Assembly (NCBI GenBank): GCA_010279815.1
Contig: QEOQ01000508.1
Location: 6,228,904-6,292,903, forward strand
DNA from: Brachionus plicatilis
Lineage: Eukaryota; Rotifera; Eurotatoria; Ploima; Brachionidae
Direction of reading: 5' to 3'
Length of the DNA: 64,000 nt
Shown one piece after another: positions 35,301 through 44,384 of this stretch. The notes beneath the pieces are model-generated. The model worked only from the letters and a program-made list of their open reading frames with translations. It had not been told where the DNA came from and did no database searches. A program made the translations under genes and the position numbers. Every line of letters begins with the position of its first letter. Position 1 is the stretch's first letter.

Positions 35301-38300
35301 TTTTGATGCCAATTCGAACACTAGCGAAATGGTCGAGCACGAAAAGCAAATGCCAAAAATAAAGATCAAGCCGGTCAAGCCGGATAGTCAGTCTGGTGAG
35401 CAGCAGTCAATTGTGTTGACTATACCAAAGGATAAAATAGCCATTGAGACAGAAAATCAAGTGGAAGAGACACAAAAAAAAGTGGTCAATAAATCAAATG
35501 TGGTGAAAAAACAGCAAAAAACACAGCAGCAACAACAGCAGCAGCAACAGCAACTGTTGATACAAGAGCAGTTGCAGCAGATGCAGCAGAATCCTCTTGA
35601 GATGGCGGCGTTGGCCGCAGCTTCTCAATTTGCTAATTTTTTTGATCAGCAGCAGTTTTTGCTAGCTCTGCAGCAGCAGTTGATGCAACAGCAGCCGACC
35701 CAGGCAGCACAGCCTGCGCAGAGTACCAAATCAACGCCTGCAGCGAGTGCACACCAGCAGCCCAAGCGAAAAGTGAGCACTCAGAATTCATGCGACTATT
35801 TGGTCAAGCCGCAGAAAAAAGTGGACAGACGTCACGTCGATCCACTGGTCAGCATGTCAACACTGCTGGAAAACATAGTCAACGAGCTAAGGGACTTGCA
35901 AGAAGCGCAGCCGTTTCTCTTTCCCGTAAATCCAAAAAAAGTGCCAGACTATTACAAGGTGATCAAGGATCCCATCGATTTGCAGAAGATAAGAAAGAAA
36001 ATCAACGAAAAAATGTACAAAGATCGCGAGTCGTTTTTGAACGACATGCAGCTGCTGATAAACAATAGCAGGATTTACAACGGAACCAACAGCATCATAA
36101 CCCAGTCGGCCGAGATGATCTATCAGCTCTGTGAGCTCAGGATCAAGGAGAAACAGGATCAGTTTGTCAGACTGGAAAAGGCTATTAACCCACTGCTAGA
36201 TGAGAATAGTTTGATTGTGCTCAACTATTTGTTCGATCAATTGTATGAACAATTTATAATGCAAGTGGACAATTCTTTTTCGTTTCTAAAACCAGTCAAT
36301 AAGGCCAAGTACAAGGACTACTATGATATTGTGAAAAATCCCATTGATTTAGAGGCCATTAAACAAGTAAGTCGAGTTCACATTTTTTCGATAACATAAA
36401 AATTCATTGAAAAATTAGGTAAAGTGAAGTTGGAAGCAATTTTTATCTGGAGCAGAGAAATTTATTTAAAATTGTGTTAAAACAGAATTTATTGATCAAA
36501 AAAAAATGGTTCAAAATCCCTTTTTAAATTTTAACAAATTTTGATTGTTATTCTTAAAAAAAAATTTATACCAATCTTCATCTTGAAAAAGTTATTAATG
36601 TTATATTTGAAAAAAATTGCTTACCAACTTCACTCTCCCGAAAAATTAATTAATAGAAAATTGAAAAAAAATAAAACTCAATTAAAAATGGTTTAATATT
36701 TTGCGTTTGAATTACAAAATTTATTTACTGTTGAAATAACGTTGAAAAAGTGCCATGTTTCAAATATTTTTTTTAGTTTCGAATAAAAAAATTATTTTAG
36801 GTTAATTAAAAATATTTCAAGCTTTTAAATATTTGAAATTAACTTTTTAGTGAAATTAATAGAGTTTTAATTTTTATTGGAAAATTTGAAAAAATATATT
36901 GAAAATTCTTTTTTTTACTTTAATTAATTAGAAGTTAAAATTTGAAAAAAAAAACAAAGTTTTTTACGATTGAATTTATATTAAAAATTATTTTTTGTAA
37001 CTTTTAAATAATTCATTTAGATTTTAATTTAAATTCAATTGTAAAAAACTTTGTTTTTTTTTCAAATTTTGACTTCTAATTAATTAAAGTTAAAAAAAGA
37101 ATTTTCGAATTCAATGCCGCTAAAAAATCCATTTGAGAATTTTTTTTTATTATAGTAACATGTCACCAAAGTCGAGCAATTATCTTATCTAAATTTAAAA
37201 AATATTACTTTGAATGAAATGAAAAATTCATTGAGTTGTTTATTTTTTATTGAAAAATTCTTTCTTAATTTCGCTTCGATTTATATGCAGAAGAAAAAAA
37301 TGGGTTGTTCTTTTTTACTCTTTTAGTGACATTTTATCTACTTTTCGCTTTTAATAAATAACCGGTCGTAAATTTATTATTATTATCTTTTAATCAGAGT
37401 TGTTTAAAGTCCCAAAAAATAGTCCAAGTCCGGACTTTTTTTTTAAATTTGCTAGATCAGGCTTCATATCAAAAAATTTATATACTCTTGGGTTGGACTT
37501 GGACTTGACTTGAGACTTTGACCTTTAAACTACTCTGCTATCAATTTAAAGCCTTTAAGACAAATCAAAATAAAAAAATATAAAGCTAAAACGAATGAAA
37601 TTTTTTTTACTTTACTGATTATTAAGTTAAAAAGTCTAATAATTAAAAATAATATCAATATGTTTTTTTATTTTTGCGTTTATCATTGTTCAAAAAAATA
37701 TAAATTTGATTAAATTTTAGAAAATAACAACCAAAAAATACAAATCAAGAGAACACTTCATTAGCGACTTTGAACTTCTGTATTCAAATTGTGTTTTGTA
37801 TAATGGTTTAAACAATATTTACACTGAAACAGCTCAAAAATTGTTGGACACATGCAAAAATGCCTGTGATATACCTGAGTATAGGGAGAAGTTTCAAAAT
37901 TTAGAAGATCAAATTGCGTTGGCGCTTCATGTAAATCAAACACCAATAAGACATGCGTCATCGGTGAGTATGGATGCCTATACCGATAATGAATCAAGTA
38001 TGGGAGGTGCTGCATCTATTGAAGGATTAGAAACAAATTTAATGCAGTCGAAAAAACCAAAATCTAATCCGGTAAAAAAAATGCCGGTCAATCAAAATCA
38101 AAATTTGAATATAATCAAACCGTCTGGTTCGGGTTTACAAGCTAAAAAGAAAAAGGTTTTCCCAATGGGCGAGATAGTTAAGCATAAAAATTCGCCTATA
38201 TCTGGGTCTGATGCCGAAGTATTTGTTGATGTTGAAAGTATTGATGATCGTGTGAATAGTGAAATAGACTTTTTACCATTCGATGAAAATGCCAATTCTC

Positions 38301-38308
38301 AAGATTGA
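26395..38308 (+). CDS. TAF1: TFIID subunit 1 (TAF1)
   Basis: Largest TFIID subunit, the scaffold that links TBP, TAF7 and acetylated histones at RNA polymerase II promoters. Exons by GT/AG and phase: 26395-28642, 33755-36366, 37721-38308, giving 1815 residues (human about 1870-1890). Exon 1 has TVTDLFPEFKYDSVLRFSKL, acidic and Lys-rich spacers, two WENNIIIDP-type repeats and the DUF3591 core (FFPTHLSVGKLRNFHR, APIYRHSIPSQDFL, CPLIEVPGPNSKR), ending with the winged-helix segment SIRKRLKICADFRRTG. Exon 2 has WWILKEDIRLPTDEEV, CAYYSMLAAEQRLKDAGYG, TVTGTDADLRKL, a polyGln tract and bromodomain 1 (about 1443-1550, with YNG). Bromodomain 2 is split by the second intron (conserved LYNG in exon 3). 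The N-terminal TBP-inhibiting TAND region is absent from this model. The C2HC zinc knuckle expected between the R-E-Q-L-R-R helix and KVEGTK is missing. The tail is acidic. Confidence 0.95.
29002..29232 (-). other. Possible small relic open frame in TAF1 intron 1
   Basis: A 76-codon frame ends in MFCEKCGPKMTKRRYWAYQN followed by KCGKK, which has the look of a zinc-ribbon terminus (CxxC...C). It stands alone in the intron, with no introns or paralogue in this window. I list it only because the Cys pattern is unusual; it may be a piece of a transposon protein or chance. Confidence 0.25.
29263..29310 (-). repeat. LINE 3' tail
   Basis: The reverse strand reads TCTGAAGGAGCTTTAGCTTG followed by ACAAATAAATAA, the same terminal sequence as the LINE relic ending at 59402. 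Confidence 0.65.
29486..29530 (-). repeat. LINE 3' tail
   Basis: A second copy 220 bp away; the reverse strand reads TTCTGAAGGAGCTTTAGCTC, then GGTACAGAAAACAAATAAATAA. It is the best preserved example of the tail and includes a GAGCTTTAGCTC hairpin. Confidence 0.7.
29876..30255. repeat. Foldback element in TAF1 intron 1
   Basis: Inverted arms of about 155-165 bp (roughly 29887-30045 and 30090-30250) share TTGCTAGCTAAATTTA and its complement, and CATACGAGTCATTTTA and its complement, around a loop near 30060. There is no coding capacity. Confidence 0.75.
33250..33640. repeat. Foldback element near the 3' end of TAF1 intron 1
   Basis: Arms of about 140 bp (33250-33390 and 33495-33640) are inverted, sharing AACATACTTTGTTGCACCTT and GTGAA...TTGAACAAAAATT blocks. 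Related sequence occurs at 39539-39910. It lies 115 bp before the exon 2 acceptor. Confidence 0.7.
36900..37107. repeat. Foldback element in TAF1 intron 2
   Basis: Inverted arms of about 78 bp (36900-36978 and 37028-37107) share ACTTTAATTAATTAGAAGTT and GTTTTTTACRATTGAATTTA with few mismatches, around a 50-bp loop. The remaining intron (36367-37720) is A/T-rich. Confidence 0.75.
37397..37535 (+). mobile_element. AGTCC-rich MITE, short copy
   Basis: A 139-bp element with inverted ends GAGTTGTTTAAAGTC and CTTTAAACTACTC. Its first 95 bp match the reverse complement of the right part of 55698-55994, including TTTGCTAGATCAGG, but its middle is deleted. Confidence 0.75.
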
Positions 38309-38431
38309 AAATAAATAATTTTTTTTTACAAATAAAAATATTCAATTTTCTTTAAACATAGAATTAATTAAAAATAAACATTCAAATTGAGAAATTTTTG
38401 TTTTTGTTAGAATTTGATCTGCTAAAAAAAT

Positions 38432-38763
38432 TTATTTTTTATTAAAAATTGAAGTTCCATTTCCAAAAAGACTAATATTCTGAATTGATGAATCAACTGG
38501 TTTTACAATTTTAGTTCCATTACTCCACATGCTGATTTGATGATTACCATTTATTATATGTGATTGCCAAACTGAACCTGGTTGTGGATTAAACGGTGAA
38601 ATTGGTGGAAAAGTTGGAAATGTTTGTGGAAATGTTGGAAAAGTGGGAAAATTTTGACCATTAGCCGATTTCCATTGATTATTTCTTTCATTTCTTATAT
38701 CTTGTACTGGGAGGCACAAAGCTTGGCTTAAAAAATTGACAAAATAAATAAATCGAATTTCAT
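38432..38763 (-). pseudogene. Secreted-protein paralogue with broken signal peptide
   Basis: A paralogue of the gene at 23593-24084. The C-terminal module PGSVWQSHIINGNHQISMWS is nearly the same, followed by an extra NGT...LFGNGTSIF segment, and the middle is Pro/Phe/Thr-rich (FPTFPTFPQTFP) without the Gln repeats. The ATG at 38763 begins a hydrophobic leader, but the frame shifts by one base in a run of six T (minus strand) near 38731. As read, the leader therefore stops early while the mature part continues in another frame. Either one base was lost in a homopolymer, or this is a sequencing error and the gene is intact. An internal Met at 38719 would give a product without a signal peptide. 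Confidence 0.65.
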
Positions 38764-39538
38764 TTTGTTTTTTTTTAATTTAATTTTTATATCAAATATT
38801 TTTTATTTACTAAAAGATTAAATTAAGATCTTTCGATTTATCAATTTTTTGAATTTTATTGAAACTGAAATATAAGAAAAAACTTGACTGAGTTTGAACC
38901 TTGAGTTTAAAAGGAATGCATTTCTTTCTGCCTTCACATATGCCTAGATTTTGTATGCAAAAATGACAATTTCAATTGACGTAATTTCAAAATTTTACTT
39001 GGAAAATAAATTTGGCATTTATTAATTAAATTAAGAATGCATGTATTTCGGCAAAGTAAATTACAAAGATAACAGTTAACTATTTAAACCGAGAACCAAG
39101 ATTAATGGTGCTTGAATTAATTTTTTGAAAATAGCGTTTATTTAGAAGAGAAAAAATATTACTTTAATGAATGATTTATGAGGAATTTTAATGAATGATT
39201 TATGAGGACAATTAAAAAAAATCAATCAATTTTGATTTAAATCATTCAATTTTTATTTTTTTCAATTTTTGATTTCACTTTGGTCAAAATTCTGAAATTG
39301 TGAGAATATTTGAGCGATTTCGAAAAATTGCCAAAACCAAAATCGATTGATGTCAATTTAAATAAAAAAAGCTTGAATTAAAAAAAAAAAAGTTTGTTTT
39401 ATAATTTATGCAATTAATGCGAAATTTTCAGAACTAAAAAGATTTGACTAGATTTTTATAAATGTTTGATTTACGTCACATCGAATCTTTTAATTATTTT
39501 TATTTAAGATTTCTTGCATTTTAAAATTGACTTTTTTA
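38764..39538. other. Intergenic, AT-rich
   Basis: No gene is seen. A 20-bp direct repeat (AATGAATGATTTATGAGGA) occurs twice at about 39165-39205. Confidence 0.4.
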
Positions 39539-39910
39539 AATTTAATTTAAAAGGTGTTGTGAATTTCAAATAAAAATTGAACAAAAATTCTTCATTTTTT
39601 GATAAATTAAAATTAAAGTTAATAAAAAATACTAGAAAATATACTGTAAATAGTGCAACATGCTTTTTTGCATCTTTTTTACCTAAAATAATTTTCTTCA
39701 TGTTAAAAAAAGACAAAAATAAAGAGTCAATAAGATTTTAATTGATTATTAATTCTATTTACTAAAAAAAATAAAATAAAATTTTTTTAGGTTAAAAACG
39801 TACAACAGTTTTTTTAGTATGTATTTTTTTTGTTTTTTTTTTAATTTAATTTTAATTTATAAAAAATTAAGATATTTTGGTGAATTTGTATTTGACATTC
39901 ACTGCACCAT
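39539..39910. repeat. Foldback element, family of 33250-33640
   Basis: The left arm (39545-39700) resembles the arms of the TAF1-intron element, with GTGAATTTCAAATAAAAATT, TTGAACAAAAATTCTTC and CACCTTTTTTACC-like blocks. The right arm (39785-39910) is more diverged. Confidence 0.55.
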
Positions 39911-39929
39911 TAAAAATTTGATTATATTC

Positions 39930-40045
39930 ATAATAATAATAATAATAATATATATAAGCTACAGCAAGACTATCTTGCTGAGGTGGTCTACTAGGAATAC
40001 ACCTTTGGTAGCTCCTTGCGCATAACACATAGAAAAATACTGACA
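39930..40045 (-). repeat. SINE/LINE-like tail repeat with (TTA)n end
   Basis: The reverse strand reads GCGCAAGGAGCTACCAAAGG, continues to AGTCTTGCTGTAGCTTATAT, and ends in an (ATT)n microsatellite. Copies occur at 52895-53012 and, degenerate, at 52780-52870. The internal AGACTATCTTGCTGAGG / CAAGATAGTC pair forms a hairpin. Confidence 0.7.
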
Positions 40046-40640
40046 GCAGAAATACAATTTAATTTTTAGGTCAAAATAAGAGTTAAGATTACAGATAGAA
40101 AAGCTGGAGCATATGTATTTATAACTTTCAATTAATAGAAAAAAAATCATTTTCTTAAAAATTATAACATTTTGAGCTATAGAAAATTTTAATCTAGTGA
40201 TGATGTTGCTTTTATTTCCCCAAAAAATTAAAATCAAAATTTTAAATACAAAAATTATTTCAAAAGATTAAATAAATAATTTTAATTTTTAGCCTAAAAG
40301 CTTGAATTCAAATAAAAACAAGTTTTCATCATTAATTAATGAATTAAATTAACTGAATTGTTCAAAACTCAAAAAATGTAGCTAGATTTTTAAAAATATT
40401 GATTAACGTCATATCTCATATATTATTTATCAAGAAATTAATATAAATTTCTATTTTATTTGTCTATAGACTCAGCATTTTTGTATGTTTATTGTTAAAT
40501 AACTGAAAAATCAAAAATGAAACGACTTTAATTATTTATGTCACAATTTTTAATATTTATCTAGAAGGCTATATTTTTTTTAGAAGGTTTCAAGAATTTA
40601 AAAAATTTTTTCGCATCTTTTATTAGAAAATAAAAATCTA

Positions 40641-42077
40641 TTACATGTCATCTTTTTTTTCTTTTAAATCAACTGATCTAATCCTCTTATTAAAAAAATA
40701 TTTAAATGCAAAAAAAATCGACTGAATAATAAACTCGACTAATTCGAAGCCACTTAAAACACTAACTCCAATAAAAAGTACCAAATTGCCTCCGATATTA
40801 CTTAGCAAATGATCAAACGAAACTGCTGCTACTTGTTCTAAAACAGAATAATCCAAATCTTCATAAAATATATTAGCTATTAGAGTTGATCGTGAAAAAT
40901 TTCCCTCATTATAATACTCTTTGAATTTTTCAACAATATTTGTATTATTTTTAATAAAGTCCAAATAGTAGTAAGTTGGATATCTTGAATAAGAAACATG
41001 CTTGGTAAACAAAACCGAGTCACATGAGACTGGGCACTCATCGCATGTAAAACCAGTGATGTAGTAAGCATTTCTTTTCTCGATCATGCACTTGATTGTG
41101 TCCAAATTTTGACATATCGTCACATTTTGGTAGATATTTGGCAAACTACCATCTAAACAGTTACACTTTTTGAGAATAAAATCTTGTAAGCAAAGTTTGA
41201 AGCAAATTTTTTGCCTGTAACATGTCATGTTTAGTCTATCGAATATGGCTCGATATAGCCGTGAATCGAAGCTTTCTCTTGACTTACAATTTTTAATACA
41301 ATTGCTGTATGGATGCGGAAGTTTATGGTCAAACGATTTTTTAATAGCTACATTGTTCTGAAATCCAGTGGCTAAGTCAATTCCTTCACTGGACATAATT
41401 GGAATTGTGCTCTGATTATGGACCACAATCCGGGCACCACTGTTTGTAACAAATCTAGTCAGATTCGCCTTGTCCAAGCCAAGATAAAGTTCCAGCTTGA
41501 GACTCAGATCAGATTGAAGATTGACTTTTTTTATGGGAACTTTATTTCCATTTATGTCATATCCACTGTTAAACGTGTAGCAATTGACGTAATCAAAGTC
41601 ATAAAATGGAACAAAATCCGAATGATTGCATTCTTTGTCATTAAAGTAGCAGCTTAAAACCATGTCTTCAAGAGAAAATCCGATCGAATTTTGGTGAATT
41701 TGTCCCCCTGCTATCTGTGATTTAACCAAAGTTCTCACCAATTGAGGGTCCGAGTAATTGTTTAGGTTATTTTCGATCAGAATTTTGTCTAATATGTGAC
41801 CAGACTTGCTCAAATCGAATGGATTAAGGTTACAAAATGTCACTGCCGGAAAATCTTGAGAAGATGCTGATTTTATCTTGAGAGATATGTTGACATTGAA
41901 TTTTAAATAGCGCAGTATCAGATCAATTATCATCTTAGAACAGCCTGCCAGGCTACCAGCTATGCAAATTATCCATAGAATTTTAATTATTTTAAATTTT
42001 GTTCGTTTAATGTTAGACAAACCATTAATGGATGATTCAAGTATCCAATTGTTTGTGTAAGTTTTGAATGTTGACAT
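40641..42077 (-). CDS. DEG/ENaC sodium channel subunit (1)
   Basis: 478-residue member of the degenerin/epithelial Na+ channel/acid-sensing channel superfamily, one exon. It has an intracellular N-terminus, TM1 (about 30-55), and the post-TM1 motif FPAVTFCNLNPFD. A large Cys-rich ectodomain follows, with RLNMTCYRQKICFKLCLQDF, CNCLDGSLPNIY and CDECPVSCDS. TM2 carries the pore/selectivity segment GGNLVLFIGVSVLS (G-x-S filter GVS), followed by Glu-rich FELVEF. The gating His-Gly found before TM1 in this superfamily and in its two neighbours is Asn-Gly here (SINGLSNI), and the usual GGNLG is GGNLV. These suggest altered gating or an accessory subunit. The ligand (proton, peptide or mechanical) cannot be told from sequence. 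It is about 250 bp from the next gene in the same orientation. Confidence 0.93.
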   Translation of the reverse strand: MSTFKTYTNNWILESSINGLSNIKRTKFKIIKILWIICIAGSLAGCSKMIIDLILRYLKFNVNISLKIKSASSQDFPAVTFCNLNPFDLSKSGHILDKILIENNLNNYSDPQLVRTLVKSQIAGGQIHQNSIGFSLEDMVLSCYFNDKECNHSDFVPFYDFDYVNCYTFNSGYDINGNKVPIKKVNLQSDLSLKLELYLGLDKANLTRFVTNSGARIVVHNQSTIPIMSSEGIDLATGFQNNVAIKKSFDHKLPHPYSNCIKNCKSRESFDSRLYRAIFDRLNMTCYRQKICFKLCLQDFILKKCNCLDGSLPNIYQNVTICQNLDTIKCMIEKRNAYYITGFTCDECPVSCDSVLFTKHVSYSRYPTYYYLDFIKNNTNIVEKFKEYYNEGNFSRSTLIANIFYEDLDYSVLEQVAAVSFDHLLSNIGGNLVLFIGVSVLSGFELVEFIIQSIFFAFKYFFNKRIRSVDLKEKKDDM

Positions 42078-42324
42078 TTTCTGTTCAAAATAGATTTATT
42101 CCTCTAAATATTTGTTTGGCTAAAATGCACCCAAATGGCTTTCTAATTAATTACATGTTCTCAAAGTGGAATCAAATTAATCATTTGCTTTCAAATCAAA
42201 TAAATTTGAAAAAAACAAAATTAAAAATAAAAATTTTTGAGTTTTTTTTTAGTTGATATTTTAAGAAAATCAATACAGAAACAAAAATTGTTTATTTATT
42301 TAATCACGTAATAAACTAATGAGT

Positions 42325-43788
42325 TTATTTTTTTTTTAAAAAAACTCTATCAAAAAAAATTAAAAAAATCTCTATTAAAATCTCCAATATTTCCACAAAA
42401 CTAAGCAAGCTCATTCCGATGAAAAGTCCCAAATTGCCACCAATTGTTCCAAATAGTTCATCGGGTGTCACTTCAGGTATTTCTCTGATAAAACTAGTTG
42501 CCAAATCGTCAAAAAAAACATTTATCAAGACAATATTTTTTTGTATGTGATTGTCGGACACAACAGTTGTTTTGGGAAACCGTGTTACCAAATCGGTCTG
42601 ATAACGGATGTAATCAGTGTAGTATGCAGTGGGATATCTTGACTTTGAAATGGTCAAATGATAATCAACTGAATCGCATTCAATGGGACACTCAGGACAA
42701 TTGTCCGTATTTTTTAAGTAATTTATTTTACTCTTTGAAACACAGTCCAGAAGGCTCAAACTCGCACAGTACTTGATGTTGGGATAAATGCTGGGCAGTT
42801 TGGGGTCCACACAACCACACGATTGCTTAATAAAGCGCTGAAGACACAGTCGAATGCAGTTTTTCTGACGGTAACTTGTCATATTCAGAACAGTAAATGT
42901 TGCTTTGAAAAATTCTGACCTATGTCCATGAGGCGAAAAGATATTTTTGACACATTGGCTGTATGGGTGCTCCAATTTGGTCAAAAATGACCGAGTGATG
43001 CCAATATCGGTTTGATAATTTGTGGCCAATTCTTGTCCCTCTGCTTCTATTAAGGGATTGATTGTTTGATTGTGGACAATAACTTTGGCGCCACTTTGTT
43101 GCATCCAAATACCTTGACTGAACTCATCGCCTAGAAATAATTCTAGTTTAAATGATCTTTCTGAGCCTGGTTCGTTAATTTTTCGAACCGGAACTTTGTT
43201 GCCATTCTGATCATACCCACTGTTAAATGTAAAACAATTGCCATAGTCAAAGTCATACAACCAAACAAAATCACTGGCATTGCACGGAATATTATTGAAA
43301 AAGCATCTAAATAGCATGAAATCGATTTCAAAGCCAAATTTGCGGATTTCAGTCCATGATAAATTTTTGTCCGCCAAAATGTTTGCTTTTATCAAATATT
43401 TGACAGTGTTTGGGTTGATGTTTATTTTTTCTATGTCACTTACATGGGATAAGTTGTGCTTAGCCAAGACTTGGTCGATATAAGTCTGAGAGAAACGCCG
43501 GTCCATTGGATTCAAGTTGCACACAGTCACCGCTGGAAAATCTACTGGGGCTCTGTCGACTACGTCAATGTTTATTATCACATCATAAGAAAAATAGGAG
43601 ACAACAATGTTAATAATTGTGTAAAAACAGTAAATGGAACTTGTAAGCAAACACAAAAACCAGATGAATTTGACCAATTTGTTGTCAGCACGGCTTATGT
43701 TAGATATCCCGTGTGTAGTCGAGTAAATGCACCATTCGCTAAATATATTTCTAAGCTCATTTTTTAAATTTTTCTTTTCATCTATCAT
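42325..43788 (-). CDS. DEG/ENaC sodium channel subunit (2)
   Basis: 487-residue channel subunit, one exon. It keeps the His-Gly gating motif (TTHGISNI), TM1, FPAVTVCNLNPMDRR, the Cys-rich ectodomain (LNMTSYRQKNCIRLCLQRF, CGCVDPKLPSIYPN, CPECPIECDS) and TM2 with GGNLGLFIGMSLLSFVEI (filter GMS). N-glycosylation sequons are present in the ectodomain. Its ATG is 597 bp from the divergent channel gene at 44385. Sequence is clearly closer to that neighbour than to gene 1 in the TM1 and TM2 regions, so the cluster arose by tandem duplication with one inversion. A trimeric amiloride-type Na+ channel is the expected product. Whether it is FMRFamide-gated or proton-gated is unknown. Confidence 0.95.
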   Translation of the reverse strand: MIDEKKNLKNELRNIFSEWCIYSTTHGISNISRADNKLVKFIWFLCLLTSSIYCFYTIINIVVSYFSYDVIINIDVVDRAPVDFPAVTVCNLNPMDRRFSQTYIDQVLAKHNLSHVSDIEKININPNTVKYLIKANILADKNLSWTEIRKFGFEIDFMLFRCFFNNIPCNASDFVWLYDFDYGNCFTFNSGYDQNGNKVPVRKINEPGSERSFKLELFLGDEFSQGIWMQQSGAKVIVHNQTINPLIEAEGQELATNYQTDIGITRSFLTKLEHPYSQCVKNIFSPHGHRSEFFKATFTVLNMTSYRQKNCIRLCLQRFIKQSCGCVDPKLPSIYPNIKYCASLSLLDCVSKSKINYLKNTDNCPECPIECDSVDYHLTISKSRYPTAYYTDYIRYQTDLVTRFPKTTVVSDNHIQKNIVLINVFFDDLATSFIREIPEVTPDELFGTIGGNLGLFIGMSLLSFVEILEILIEIFLIFFDRVFLKKK

Positions 43789-44384
43789 TTTTTATGCGCT
43801 GAGTAAAAAATTAAAAATCAATATTTTTTAGATTTTTTTTTTTCCTTAGACAAATAAAGTTTAAAAAATTTTTCCAAATAAAAATAATTAAGAAATTTTT
43901 TAATTTTCTAAATTGCTTTTTTTAACTTTGTTTCAAATAATTCACTTGTTTAAATTAAATATTTTTTTTGATTTGCTAACAAATAATTTAAAGTTATTTT
44001 TTTGGTGCCTACTCCTAAATTATCACTTAAGGGCGCAAAACGGTTTTAGGAAAAAATTCTAAAATTCCGCTGTACAGACATGTTATTTAATAGCTATTTT
44101 TTTTGTTGTATCAATAATTAACCAGTTTTGTGCTTCAGCTAAAAATCAATTCAAAACTTTTTTATATCATTGCTTAAATTAATCATTGAAAAAAATCACA
44201 TCTTATATTTACGGCTTCTTAGCTTTGATTTATTTTAAATCTAATGCTATTAAAGTTTAGTTTAAAAATAAATAATTAAAACAATTTAGAAAACAAATGC
44301 CGGCATTTTTCTCCTAAATACACCGGAATTATTTTTAAAATATTTCCTTTTTAATTGCTTTAGATAAACTGTGCCAAAAAACAA
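43789..44384. other. Shared intergenic region of two divergent channel genes
   Basis: A/T-rich, with a mixed patch at 44008-44085 (GGTGCCTACTCCTAAATTAT to CCGCTGTACAGACATG). It may hold a bidirectional promoter, but I could not identify one. Confidence 0.4.

Noticed and set aside
34397..35378. Minus-strand frames opposite TAF1 exon 2
   Set aside because: Antisense shadows of a genuine exon.
37153..37341. Another MITE with TGTCACYAAAG-type ends, also near 53220
   Set aside because: Similarity is short and lies in AT-rich sequence; not enough to define an element.
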